Shown piece by piece: positions 26,562-34,873 of a stretch of DNA of 64,000 nt. Position numbers and translations under genes: made by a program. Numbering within the stretch: the first letter of the stretch is position 1; the number at the start of each line of letters is the position of its first letter. Source of the stretch: Haladaptatus sp. QDMS2 (GTDB lineage Archaea > Halobacteriota > Halobacteria > Halobacteriales > Halococcaceae); the NCBI RefSeq assembly GCF_029338295.1, contig NZ_CP119791.1:1240001-1304000 (forward strand). Direction: 5' to 3'. The notes below the pieces were generated by a model. That model saw nothing but the letters and a program-made list of their open reading frames with translations, made no database searches and was not told the origin of the DNA.

Positions 26562-27599
26562 TCAAGAGCTACTGAGTAGTTGTGTGAGTCCAACGGTTTC
26601 TGCAAAGACCCACCCGAAGAACAGTATATACAGGATGAGGAGGACGTACGCTTCGGGGCTAGACAGCGAAAGATTCGTTCGCAGAAGGGTAAACAGCACC
26701 ACGGTTACGACGGTTAAAACGGCAAGCATCGGTATCGCGACCGCGAAGTCGATGCTGACACTGCCTACGATAAGCACCCCAATGGGGATGGCGACGAGGA
26801 GGTCGAACGTGTTCGACCCGAACACGTTTCCGAGGCTGGTTACGCCTCGTCCGGCCCGCGCTGAGCGAACACTCACGAGCAGGTCTGGCAGACTCGTTGC
26901 CGCCGCGAGGATGGTCACGCCTGCGAGGAAGTCGGGGACGCCGAACGTCTCACCTGCCGATTCGATACCGCTGACGAGCAACTCGACGGCGATGAGGATG
27001 ACCACGAGGCCGAGGAGTAATCGTCGCCATTCGTGGCCGACGGCGATTTGCTCGGGTTCGACGCCGGGGTCGAAATCTGAAACATCTTGCCACTGGATGA
27101 ACAGATACAACCCATACAGCAACAGTGGAATCAGGGCGAGAAGCCGTGTGAGTTCTCCGACCAACGCACCGGCGGCTGGAACTGGTTCGTAGATGACGGC
27201 GAGCGCCAGTGTCAACACGAACACGGCCACGGCAACCATGTAAAACAGCGCCTCTTTGTAGACGATCGCGCGACCGGCCTCGAGGTCCTGGTCGGACAGG
27301 ATGTTCGAGACGGCCGGGATGACGAGGATGTTGAAAATAGCCGACCCAACGATTGCTCCCACCCCCATATCGAACACCCCAGAGAGCGCAGTAAAGACCA
27401 CACTGGCGAGTTCCGGAAAACTCGAACCGACAGCGACGACGACGGAGCCTTGCACGACGGCAGGAAGCCCGTAGTACGCAGACAGCTGCTCGGCTGATTC
27501 TTCGAGCCATTGACTGCCGAACCAGGTGGCGACGGTCCCTGCCAGGATTACGATGGCTGCGATACCCGGCGCATCGGCGGGCACGAAGTCGAAGACCAT
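26562..27599 (-). CDS. Sodium/calcium exchanger family antiporter
   Basis: 345 aa from the ATG at 27599, with about 10 hydrophobic helices in two inverted halves. The alpha-1 repeat is GSVVVAVGSSFPELASVVFTAL (about 53-74) and includes GAIVGSAIFNILVIPAVSN. The alpha-2 repeat is VTILAAATSLPDLLVSVRSA with LGNVFGSNTFDLLVAIPIGV. The acidic residue after P in each repeat (PE, PD) is the cation ligand. The family exchanges Ca2+ or other cations for Na+ or H+. It diverges from htpX with about 130 bases between starts. Confidence 0.9.
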   Translation of the reverse strand: MVFDFVPADAPGIAAIVILAGTVATWFGSQWLEESAEQLSAYYGLPAVVQGSVVVAVGSSFPELASVVFTALSGVFDMGVGAIVGSAIFNILVIPAVSNILSDQDLEAGRAIVYKEALFYMVAVAVFVLTLALAVIYEPVPAAGALVGELTRLLALIPLLLYGLYLFIQWQDVSDFDPGVEPEQIAVGHEWRRLLLGLVVILIAVELLVSGIESAGETFGVPDFLAGVTILAAATSLPDLLVSVRSARAGRGVTSLGNVFGSNTFDLLVAIPIGVLIVGSVSIDFAVAIPMLAVLTVVTVVLFTLLRTNLSLSSPEAYVLLILYILFFGWVFAETVGLTQLLSSS

Positions 27600-27690
27600 T
27601 CGATTTGGGTATTCAACGCTGACAGAAAGAAACCACCGATGTGTCTGCCGATTCGAGGGACAATCCAGTCGGCACAATTCGACAGCCAGA

Positions 27691-27705
27691 TGAAATACAT
27701 AAGTA
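27691..27705 (+). promoter_or_regulatory. Putative TATA box of htpX
   Basis: TGAAATACATAAG lies about 26-36 bases before the htpX ATG at 27729, in an otherwise GC-rich divergent spacer. The spacing suits a leaderless transcript. Confidence 0.4.
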
Positions 27706-27728
27706 GTTCAAGAGAGATACTTCGCCAA

Positions 27729-28556
27729 ATGAGACATTTCGGCCTCAAAGTACGGATGGCGGTTGCAGGGACAATCCTGTTCGCCTTCTACATGGTGATT
27801 GCCACAATTGCGTGGAGCATGACGGGATCTATCGCTCTCGTCGCCGTGCTGAGCCTGCTGCTCGTCGCCGGGCAGTACAAACTCGGCAAGTGGCTCGCGG
27901 TTCGCAGCGTCGGCGCGGAGGACTTGCCAGAAGACCGCTTTGCGGACATCCACCGCACGACCGAGCGCCTGAGCGAGGACATGGGCATCCCGAAGCCACG
28001 GCTCATGTACGCGCAGATGGGGTCGCCGAACGCCTTCGCCGTCGGGCGCAAGGGCAGCGGCACGGTCGTCATCAGCACGGAACTCATGCAGCTTCTCGAC
28101 GACGACGAACTGGAGGGCGTCATCGCCCACGAACTCGCGCACATCATGAACCGCGACGTGGTGACGATGGTGCTCGGCCAGTCCGTCGCGATGCTCATCG
28201 GCTGGGGCGTCTACTTCATGGTGCGCCAGGTCGCAGACGGCATCTTCGGCTGGATTCTCGCGTGGATTGCGAGCGTCATCGCCAACATGCTGGTCATGAT
28301 ATTCGTGCTCGTCATCTCGCGGGTCCGCGAGTACGCCGCAGACGAGGACGCCGCCTACTACACTGGCAACCCGGAGGCACTCGCCAGCGCGCTCGCGAAA
28401 CTCGGCCACGTAAACCAGCAGATAGAAGAGACGAACATCGACGACAGCGTGAGCGCGATGTGCATCTTCGGCGTCCAGAAGGGCCTGTTCGCCTCGCTGT
28501 TCGCCACGCATCCGCCAATCGAGAAGCGCATCAACCGGCTTCGCCAGCGGAACTGA
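27729..28556 (+). CDS. htpX: HtpX-like membrane zinc metalloprotease
   Basis: 275 aa from the ATG at 27729; the longer upstream frame runs through the divergent gene and is rejected. Two N-terminal helices (about 9-48), then the catalytic motif HELAH at 134-138 with the third zinc ligand glutamate in VREYAADEDAAYYTGNP, then two more helices between (about 150-195). Ending TTHPPIEKRI-like (FATHPPIEKRINRLRQ) is typical of HtpX. The enzyme degrades misfolded membrane proteins on the cytoplasmic side and is often heat-induced. Confidence 0.94.
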   Translation: MRHFGLKVRMAVAGTILFAFYMVIATIAWSMTGSIALVAVLSLLLVAGQYKLGKWLAVRSVGAEDLPEDRFADIHRTTERLSEDMGIPKPRLMYAQMGSPNAFAVGRKGSGTVVISTELMQLLDDDELEGVIAHELAHIMNRDVVTMVLGQSVAMLIGWGVYFMVRQVADGIFGWILAWIASVIANMLVMIFVLVISRVREYAADEDAAYYTGNPEALASALAKLGHVNQQIEETNIDDSVSAMCIFGVQKGLFASLFATHPPIEKRINRLRQRN

Positions 28557-28617
28557 GTCACCCTCGGCTTAATCGTGTTTCCTCGCTTTCTGATATAAAT
28601 TTCAGATCTATAAAATA

Positions 28618-28634
28618 CAGAAAAAATATATCTA
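28618..28634 (+). promoter_or_regulatory. TATA box of the AT-rich lipoprotein gene
   Basis: The tract AAAAAATATATCTAA is centred about 27 bases before the ATG at 28654, the spacing expected for a leaderless haloarchaeal transcript. The whole 28585-28650 region is unusually AT-rich. Confidence 0.5.
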
Positions 28635-28653
28635 ACTCACACTTATTTTGGTT

Positions 28654-29052
28654 ATGGAATATTCGCGTCGGACTGCTCTCAACTTATTGAGTGCTGGATG
28701 TATGGCTGGACTCGCAGGCTGTTCACTCCCATTTAATCAAGACGCTGCCTCTATTGTGATAGTAAACAATCACGATATTTCACACACATTTGCAATCAGG
28801 GTAACCACACAAGGTGAAGATGAAACGGGAGGCACTGACTATTACGGGGGCAAAGCATCGGTAAACTCAGGTACAGAACATAGGATCAATAACGCAATCT
28901 CCCATCCAGATTATGTACCAGACGTATATGTCTACGTCGTCGTCGATACCGAGAAGAAGGGGCAGAACGAAGTCGCATTTGATTTTCGGGAGCTGCGAAT
29001 AACCTATACAGCAAACGAACAGATTGAGATTGAACCGGTCGGAAAAGTATAA
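28654..29052 (+). CDS. Putative small lipoprotein, AT-rich
   Basis: 132 aa from the ATG at 28654 (an in-frame TTG at 28648 is less likely). Twin arginines near the start (YSRRTALNLL) and lipobox GLAGC suggest Tat export and lipid anchoring. The rest is a beta-rich domain (IVIVNNHDISHTFAIRVTT, VYVYVVVDTEKKG), perhaps Ig-like. Codon use is clearly richer in A/T than neighbours (many third positions A or T), which suggests acquisition by transfer or weak selection. No family was recognised. Confidence 0.7.
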   Translation: MEYSRRTALNLLSAGCMAGLAGCSLPFNQDAASIVIVNNHDISHTFAIRVTTQGEDETGGTDYYGGKASVNSGTEHRINNAISHPDYVPDVYVYVVVDTEKKGQNEVAFDFRELRITYTANEQIEIEPVGKV

Positions 29053-29109
29053 ACTCGCTGCCTGTCTCCGCGCTAACGTTTTTCCACCCTGACCGAGTAG
29101 TGAGCAGTA

Positions 29110-30684
29110 GTGACTGCTTCGACAATCTGGCCCCCGCGAACCGACCGGGAGCACCTGGACGACCTCGTGAAGACGGTCACGGTCGCGGCCGACGACCGTG
29201 CGCAACGCCCGGTGTTGTCGCCCTACTCCGACGAGAACGTCGGGTCGGTCCCCGACTGTACGGCAGACGACGTGGAACTGGCCGTCTCTCGCGCCCGGAA
29301 AGCCCAGCGTGAGTGGGCCGACCGTGACCCAGCGGAGCGTGCCGCCGTGTTCACGCGCTACCACGATATGGTGCTCAACCGGCAGGACGAACTGCTCGAC
29401 GTGATGCAACTGGAGAGCGGGAAGGCTCGCCGCCACGCCTTCGAGGAAGTCCTCGACGTGGCGAACACGGCCCGCCACTACGCCCACCGCGCCGAAGGGT
29501 ATCTCAAAGATGAGGAGCGAAAGGGCGGCCTTCCACTGCTGACGAAAACACACCAGTATCGCCACCCGATCGGCGTCGTGGGCATCATCTCGCCGTGGAA
29601 CTACCCGCTGACGCTCGCCGTCTCGGACGCGATTCCTGCACTGCTCGCGGGGAATTCGGTCGTGCTCAAGCCGGCGGAGGAGACACCGTACACCGCCCTG
29701 CTCGCCGTGAAGTTGCTCCGAGAGGCAGGCATCCCGCCGAACGTGTTTCAGGTGGTTACGGGTTCGGGGTCGAAACTCGGCCCCGCGCTCGTAGACGACG
29801 TGGATTTCGTCCAGTTCACCGGGAGCACAGAAACGGGGCGGAAAGTGGCGGAACAGGCGGGGCGCAACCTCGTCCCTTCGTCGCTCGAACTCGGCGGGAA
29901 GAACCCGATGGTCGTCTTCGACGACGCGGACATGACGTGGGCCGTCGACGGCGCGATTCGCGGCTGTTTCACCAACGCCGGCCAACTCTGCATCGCCTTC
30001 GAGCGCCTCTACGTCCAGTCGGGCGTCTACGAGGAGTTCCGCGACAAACTGGTCAACCGGACGCGCAGCCTCCAGCTCGCGGCGAGTTACGACCACGACG
30101 CCGAGGTGGGGTCGTTGATGGGCGAGGAACAATTGCAGAAGGTCCAGGACCACGTGGACGACGCCGTCGAGAAGGGCGCGAAGGTGCTCACGGGCGGCCG
30201 ACACCGCCCCGACCTCGGGCCGTACTTCTTCGAACCAACCATCCTCGAAGGCGTCACCGACGACATGAAAGTCGCCCGCGAGGAGACATTCGGGCCGGTC
30301 GTGACGCTCCGGTCGTTCCGCCGGGACCAGGAAGCCATCGAACTCGCGAACGACTCCGAGTACGGCCTAAACGCGGCTATCTGGACGGAAGACACAGAGC
30401 GGGGCCGCGACGTCGCCCGGCAAATCGAGTGCGGAACCGTGAATCTGAACGACCCCTACACCGCGGCGTGGGGGTCTGTAGACGCGCCGATGGGTGGGAT
30501 GAAACAGTCGGGACTCGGCCGACGGCACGGTGCGGAGGGATTCTTGAAGTACACCCAGACCCAGACGGTCGCAGAACAGCGCATCCACCCAATCGCCCCA
30601 CCGCGGCCGATTCCGATGCGTCTCTACGCGAAGGGGATGAGCGCGATTCTGAAGGTCATGCGCCGAATTCCGGGGCTGCGGTGA
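29110..30684 (+). CDS. Aldehyde dehydrogenase (succinate-semialdehyde dehydrogenase type)
   Basis: 524 aa from GTG at 29110. The ALDH fold is complete: GVVGIISPWNYPLTLAVSDA, VVLKPAEETPYTALLAV, FTGSTETGRKVAEQAG, the catalytic glutamate in SLELGGKNPMVVFDDAD and the catalytic cysteine in FTNAGQLCIAFERLYV, then EETFGPVVTLRSF. It is closest in style to NAD(P)-dependent succinate-semialdehyde dehydrogenases with an extra C-terminal tail of about 40 basic residues (IPMRLYAKGMSAILKVMRRI). It lies 4 bases before the SDR gene, so the pair is an operon. Confidence 0.92.
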   Translation: MTASTIWPPRTDREHLDDLVKTVTVAADDRAQRPVLSPYSDENVGSVPDCTADDVELAVSRARKAQREWADRDPAERAAVFTRYHDMVLNRQDELLDVMQLESGKARRHAFEEVLDVANTARHYAHRAEGYLKDEERKGGLPLLTKTHQYRHPIGVVGIISPWNYPLTLAVSDAIPALLAGNSVVLKPAEETPYTALLAVKLLREAGIPPNVFQVVTGSGSKLGPALVDDVDFVQFTGSTETGRKVAEQAGRNLVPSSLELGGKNPMVVFDDADMTWAVDGAIRGCFTNAGQLCIAFERLYVQSGVYEEFRDKLVNRTRSLQLAASYDHDAEVGSLMGEEQLQKVQDHVDDAVEKGAKVLTGGRHRPDLGPYFFEPTILEGVTDDMKVAREETFGPVVTLRSFRRDQEAIELANDSEYGLNAAIWTEDTERGRDVARQIECGTVNLNDPYTAAWGSVDAPMGGMKQSGLGRRHGAEGFLKYTQTQTVAEQRIHPIAPPRPIPMRLYAKGMSAILKVMRRIPGLR

Positions 30685-30688
30685 GCCG

Positions 30689-31777
30689 ATGACGCACGTT
30701 CTGTTCACCGGCTTTCCCGGCTTCCTCGGCGACGCGGTGCTCGAACGCCTGCTCGCGGTAACCGACGAGGAGACGACGTTCACCTGTCTCGTCCAGCCAC
30801 GCTTCCGAAAGCGAGCAGAGCGCAGGCGCGGTGTCGTCGCCGCGTGGGCAGACACGACTCCAGACCGGGTGGAATTCGTCGAGGGCGACATCACGGTGGA
30901 AGGATTGGGCCTCGATGCGCCCGAGGAATTACACGAGGCGGTGGACCAGGTGTTCCACCTCGCCGCCGTCTACGACCTCGGCGTCTCGCGAGACGTGGCG
31001 ATGGCAGTCAACCGCGACGGGACGGAGAACGTCCTCGCGTTCGCCCGAGAAGCCGACGCAGACCGGTTTCACTACGTTTCGACGTGCTACGTGAGCGGTC
31101 GTCACGAAGGCGTCTTCGGCGAGGAAGACCTCGACGTCGGTCAGTCGTTCAACAATCACTACGAAGAATCGAAGTTCGAAGCCGAACTGGCCGTCCAGCG
31201 AGCGAAGCGCCGGGGACTCGCGACGACCATCTACCGGCCCGCCATCGTCGTCGGCGACAGCGACACCGGCGGCACGCAGAAGTACGACGGGCCGTACTAC
31301 ATTCTCCAGTGGATGCTCCGCCGGAGCGGGCGCGTGGTGCTTCCGGTCGTCGGGAAACCATCGCGAACGGAGGTGAATCTCGTCCCCCGCGACTACGTGG
31401 CGGCGGCCATCGCCCACCTTAGTCAACAGCCGGAATCGAAAGACACGGTCTACCAACTCTGTGACCCCGATCCGCCAACGGCGAGCGAACTACTCGCCGC
31501 GTTCGAGGCGGCGGCCGACCGGCGCTTGCTCCGTGTTCCGCTGCCGAAATTCCTCGCGAAGAACGCGCTGGACTACGTGCCCGGCGTGTACGACCTGTTC
31601 CGAATTCACCCGGCGGTCGTCGATTACTTCGACCACCCGACGAGTTACGTCTGTCCGAACACGATTCGCGACCTCCACGGCTCTGGTATCGAGTGCCCGC
31701 CGCTCGTGACCTACGCGCCGGCGCTCGTCTCGTTCATGCGCAAACACCCCCACCTCGGCTGGGGAGCGCGGGTGTGA
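30689..31777 (+). CDS. Extended SDR, fatty acyl-CoA reductase/male-sterility-like
   Basis: 362 aa. The N-terminal Rossmann motif is LFTGFPGFLGDAVLERLL (about 5-22, G-x2-G-x2-G). The mid region has VFHLAAVYDLGVSRDVAMAV and the catalytic motif YEESKFEAELAVQ, an intact Tyr-x3-Lys. It resembles NAD-binding domains of acyl-CoA or thioester reductases (NAD_binding_4). Its operon partner is an aldehyde dehydrogenase, so the pair may interconvert acids, aldehydes and alcohols of a lipid or acyl substrate. This pathway is inferred. Confidence 0.85.
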   Translation: MTHVLFTGFPGFLGDAVLERLLAVTDEETTFTCLVQPRFRKRAERRRGVVAAWADTTPDRVEFVEGDITVEGLGLDAPEELHEAVDQVFHLAAVYDLGVSRDVAMAVNRDGTENVLAFAREADADRFHYVSTCYVSGRHEGVFGEEDLDVGQSFNNHYEESKFEAELAVQRAKRRGLATTIYRPAIVVGDSDTGGTQKYDGPYYILQWMLRRSGRVVLPVVGKPSRTEVNLVPRDYVAAAIAHLSQQPESKDTVYQLCDPDPPTASELLAAFEAAADRRLLRVPLPKFLAKNALDYVPGVYDLFRIHPAVVDYFDHPTSYVCPNTIRDLHGSGIECPPLVTYAPALVSFMRKHPHLGWGARV

Positions 31778-31778
31778 A

Positions 31779-31910
31779 CTACCCTGCCCTACCGCGCTCG
31801 GGGCTACTCGCCCCTCGCGTGTTGAGGACAGGGCTTCCTGTTTCTGTGTCGGAATTTATACCCGAAGGCACAGGGATTCCAGACTCCGCAGGCGACTTCC
31901 CTTTACAGGC
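31779..31910 (-). pseudogene. Possible TnpB C-terminal remnant
   Basis: The minus-strand frame reads SPAESGIPVPSGINSDTETG and then SPVLNTRGASSPERGRAG before a stop at 31779. This ending resembles the variable tail of haloarchaeal IS1341-type TnpB proteins. None of the RuvC motifs or zinc finger is present, so the body of the gene has been lost. Based on memory of related tails, not on a search. Confidence 0.4.
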
Positions 31911-31982
31911 GGTTCGGAGTGTCCCACTCCTACCAGATGGACACTCGGCCACAACCGACGGTGCGCGCTTCTTGTCGGCGTT

Positions 31983-32005
31983 CGAAAGGCGCGACGCGCC
32001 TTTCG
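31983..32005. repeat. Perfect 10-bp hairpin, first of a tandem pair
   Basis: CGAAAGGCGC and GCGCCTTTCG are exact reverse complements with a 3-base loop (GAC). It lies in the mobile-element remnant, 6 bases before a second similar hairpin. Confidence 0.75.
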
Positions 32006-32011
32006 TGATGA

Positions 32012-32032
32012 CGAAACGGCTTCGCCGTTTCG
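32012..32032. repeat. Perfect 9-bp hairpin, second of a tandem pair
   Basis: CGAAACGGC and GCCGTTTCG are exact reverse complements with a 3-base loop (TTC). Like the hairpin just before it, its stem begins CGAAA, so the two may share a role or origin. Confidence 0.75.
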
Positions 32033-32256
32033 AACCACGCTTGAACACCGTCGGAGACGTGGTGAGCATCGTACTACCGCGTTCGACCGTGTGGGTAGTA
32101 AACATATCGATAGACGTGCAAACAAACTGTGCGGCGCTGAATCCCCTCCCTACGCCCTCACTCCGTTCGGGCGTTGAGGAAGGGGGCTTAGCGCCTCAAT
32201 TATGCTAATTTCGTCGGAAAGCAAGCGTTATCCGCGACTGCGGCCGACCATTGTGT

Positions 32257-32937
32257 ATGTCTGCTGCTCGGGCCAGTTTTCGCTCGGGAGTCGTCGATTG
32301 TCTCCCCCTCATCCTCGGCATCGTGCCCTTCGGCCTCATCTCCGGGGTGGCCGCCATCGAGGTTGGGCTCTCTGCGGCCCACGCTCTCGGCATGTCTGTC
32401 ATCATCTTCGCGGGCGCGTCGCAACTCGCGGCCATCGAACTCATCGGTCAGGACGCCCCGGCGCTGGTCATCGTCGTCACCGTTCTCGTCATCAACGTTC
32501 GCATGATGATGTACAGCGCCTCCATCGCACCACACTTCCAGCGGTTAGAGGAACGCTGGAAACTCATGCTCTCCTACGTCCTCACTGACCAGGCCTACGC
32601 CCTCTCAATTCTCAAGTTCGAACAGGAAGACGTCCAGAAGCGGTGGTACTACCTCGGCGTCGCGCTCCCGCTGTGGATCGTCTGGCAAATCGCGACCGTG
32701 GTTGGCATCGTCCTCGGCGCGAGCATTCCGTCGGAGTGGAACCTCGGCTTTACCGTCCCGCTCATCTTCCTCGCGCTACTCGTCCCCACGATGAAAAATC
32801 GCCCCTCCGTCGCGGCCGCAGTCGTGGGCGGAGGTGTCGCTGTCGCCGCGGCGGGATTCCCGTTCAACCTCGGCCTCCTCGTCGGCGCACTGTGTGGCAT
32901 CGTCGTCGGCGTCGTCGTCGCGGAGCGTGGTCGGTAG
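32257..32937 (+). CDS. azlC: AzlC family branched-chain amino acid exporter, large subunit
   Basis: 226 aa from the ATG at 32257 (in-frame TTG at 32251 is less likely). Several hydrophobic helices; the AzlC start SFRSGVVDCLPLILGIVPFGLI-like region and FAGASQLAAIELIG (about 49-62) with NVRMMMYSASIAPHF are diagnostic. AzlC works with AzlD to export branched-chain amino acids and analogues. The azlD ATG directly follows its stop, so both are one operon. The region upstream is the mobile-element remnant, which could carry or disturb its promoter. Confidence 0.92.
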   Translation: MSAARASFRSGVVDCLPLILGIVPFGLISGVAAIEVGLSAAHALGMSVIIFAGASQLAAIELIGQDAPALVIVVTVLVINVRMMMYSASIAPHFQRLEERWKLMLSYVLTDQAYALSILKFEQEDVQKRWYYLGVALPLWIVWQIATVVGIVLGASIPSEWNLGFTVPLIFLALLVPTMKNRPSVAAAVVGGGVAVAAAGFPFNLGLLVGALCGIVVGVVVAERGR

Positions 32938-33276
32938 ATGGCGGTGAACATCGACCCGCTCACCCTGTGGGGCATCATCCTCGTCGCAGGCCTCGGAACG
33001 TTTCTCATCCGTCTCTCGTTCATCCAATTGTTCGGCTGGATGAACGACCTTCCGCCGCGAGCAGAGCGCGCGCTCGGATTCGTCCCGGCGGCGGTGCTTG
33101 CGGCGCTCGTCGTCCCCAGTTTCCTGCTCGTAGACGAATCGCTCGCCCTCACGTTTTCGAATCATCGACTCATTGCGGGCATCATCGCCGGAGCTGTCGC
33201 CTGGCGCACCGAGAACCTGGTCGCGACGCTCGTGACGGGCATGGTCGTCCTCTGGATTCTCACCGTCCTGCTCTAG
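32938..33276 (+). CDS. azlD: AzlD family branched-chain amino acid exporter, small subunit
   Basis: 112 aa with about four hydrophobic helices. ITLLGTFLIR-like GLGTFLIRLSFIQLFG and LPPRAERALGFVPAAVLAALVVP are the AzlD core. It begins on the base after azlC ends, as usual for this two-subunit exporter. Its TAG stop is inside CTAG at 33273-33276, shared with the stop of the convergent SLC13 permease gene. Confidence 0.9.
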   Translation: MAVNIDPLTLWGIILVAGLGTFLIRLSFIQLFGWMNDLPPRAERALGFVPAAVLAALVVPSFLLVDESLALTFSNHRLIAGIIAGAVAWRTENLVATLVTGMVVLWILTVLL

Positions 33277-34793
33277 GCGAGCAGGACGGGCCACACCCGA
33301 AGCAGCAGCGAGAACAACACGGTCAGGACGAGCGACATGACCACGTCGAGGAGGAGCCCCGCCCGTAACATCTCTCCGCGAGTGAGTTCGCCCGTGCCGT
33401 ACACGATGGCGTTTGGCGGCGTCGCCACGGGAAGCGCGAAGCCGTAACTCGCGGCGAGTGCGCCGGCCAGCGCGAGCGACAGGGCGACGTCAGTTGGTCC
33501 GACGCCGAACGCACCCCCACTTTCGAGGCCGGCGGTGATGAGAACCGGGGCGAGAATCGCGGCCATGGCGGTGTTCGATGCGAGTTCGCCCGCCAGGATG
33601 GTCACGGACACGATGACGAATAGTACCACGACTAGCGGTGCGTCGATGACCGAACCGAACACACTGGTCGCGAGCCACGCGGTGGCTCCGGTTTCGGTGA
33701 GTGCGTTCGCAAGCGAGAGGCCGCCACCGAGAAGTAAGAGCGTGCCCCAGTCGATGTCCGCAAGGTCGTCCCAGGTTACGGTGTCAGCGAGGAGGAGTGC
33801 CGGAATCGAGAGCAAACCGACGATGACGAAGTAGAGCGCGCCCTGGTGAGCACCGCCACCGACCAGACTCGGTCCCGGACCGCCAAACAGCGTCGTATAC
33901 ACCGGGGCTGGCAGGACGTCCTCGAAAAGAACCCCGAGTCCGCCGAGTACCCACAGGCCGGCTGTCACGCAGAAGATGAGGGCGACACGGCGAGCTGCTG
34001 GCGTGAGCGGACCGTCACGTTCGAGCGCGGTCTTCGTCTTGCGGCGGGCCGCAGAGACGTCGCTTGTGGCCGGTGGAAAGACCACGAACGTGAGAACGAA
34101 CCAGACAAGCGGGAGTGTGAGCGCGACCACTGGGATGCCGACGACCATCCACTCGAGGAAACTGATTTGGATGCCCGCAAACTCGTCGAGTGCCGCGACC
34201 ACGATGGCGTTTGGTGGTGTGCCGATGAGCGTCCCGACTCCGCCGACGCTCGCCGCGTAGGCGATGCCGAGCAGCAACGACCGATGGAGATTCGTGTGCC
34301 CGGCGTTCGGCCCCGTCACCTGCGTCGCCAGACCGAGTCCGATAGGGGCCATCATCGCCGTCGTCGCCGTATTCGAGATGAGCATCGAGAGTGACGCCGT
34401 CGCCACCATCACCGCGAGGACAAGTCGTCGCGGCGACGTGCCGAGCCTGAGCAGCAAGACGTACGCGATTCTGCGGTCCAATCGCTGACGCTGGAGCGCC
34501 GCGGCGAGCATGAATCCCGCGAGCAACAGGAAGACGACGGGGTCTGCAAATCCGGTGAGCGCGTCTCCCAGTTGCGGAGTGACACCAAAGAGCGTGAGCA
34601 GGACGGGTATCAACAGTGCCGTGACCGGGAGCGGGAGTGCCCCAGTCACCCAGAGAACCGCGGCAAAAATGGCAGTCGCGAGTGCGAATTGCCCCGTCTG
34701 TGTGAGTCCATCTGGTGTGGGAATGGTCGCGAAGAGCCCTGCCAGTGCAACGGCGAGCACGACGAGCCTCGCGTCTCCCGAACCCATTGCCAT
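33273..34793 (-). CDS. SLC13/DASS family anion permease
   Basis: 506 aa from the ATG at 34793; the start at 34838 and another ATG at 34787 are possible. About 11-13 hydrophobic helices. Marks are ISNTATTAMMAPIGLGLATQ (first SNT motif, sodium and substrate site), GTPPNAIVVAALDEFAG, and in the second half ASNTAMAAILAPVLITAG with ATPPNAIVYGTG. The family carries dicarboxylates, citrate or sulfate with Na+. It stands alone and shares a CTAG stop with azlD. Confidence 0.92.
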   Translation of the reverse strand: MAMGSGDARLVVLAVALAGLFATIPTPDGLTQTGQFALATAIFAAVLWVTGALPLPVTALLIPVLLTLFGVTPQLGDALTGFADPVVFLLLAGFMLAAALQRQRLDRRIAYVLLLRLGTSPRRLVLAVMVATASLSMLISNTATTAMMAPIGLGLATQVTGPNAGHTNLHRSLLLGIAYAASVGGVGTLIGTPPNAIVVAALDEFAGIQISFLEWMVVGIPVVALTLPLVWFVLTFVVFPPATSDVSAARRKTKTALERDGPLTPAARRVALIFCVTAGLWVLGGLGVLFEDVLPAPVYTTLFGGPGPSLVGGGAHQGALYFVIVGLLSIPALLLADTVTWDDLADIDWGTLLLLGGGLSLANALTETGATAWLATSVFGSVIDAPLVVVLFVIVSVTILAGELASNTAMAAILAPVLITAGLESGGAFGVGPTDVALSLALAGALAASYGFALPVATPPNAIVYGTGELTRGEMLRAGLLLDVVMSLVLTVLFSLLLRVWPVLLA

Positions 34794-34873
34794 CGATAGG
34801 TCTCCCTGGCTCAAAAATACTGCCCAGTGACCTGTCACAACACCTTTGGTACTGACCTCGGTAGCAACGAGCG

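Larger units (their letters stand above)
31778..32205 (-). mobile_element. Non-autonomous IS200/IS605-like remnant (PATE/MITE-like)
   Basis: About 430 bases without an intact gene. Both ends carry an imperfect palindrome of the same orientation: CCCT-CCCTAC ... GTTGAGGA-AGGG-GCTT at 31782-31838 and 32143-32195. Two tight hairpins lie inside. On the minus strand, the left part reads like the tail of an IS1341-type TnpB. This is what haloarchaeal non-autonomous IS200/IS605 derivatives look like. Exact boundaries and target site are not fixed, since these elements do not make target duplications. Confidence 0.55.

Noticed and set aside
31693-32208. Plus-strand open frame of 171 codons over the mobile-element remnant
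   Set aside because: Spans the end of the SDR gene and the palindromes; no coding character.
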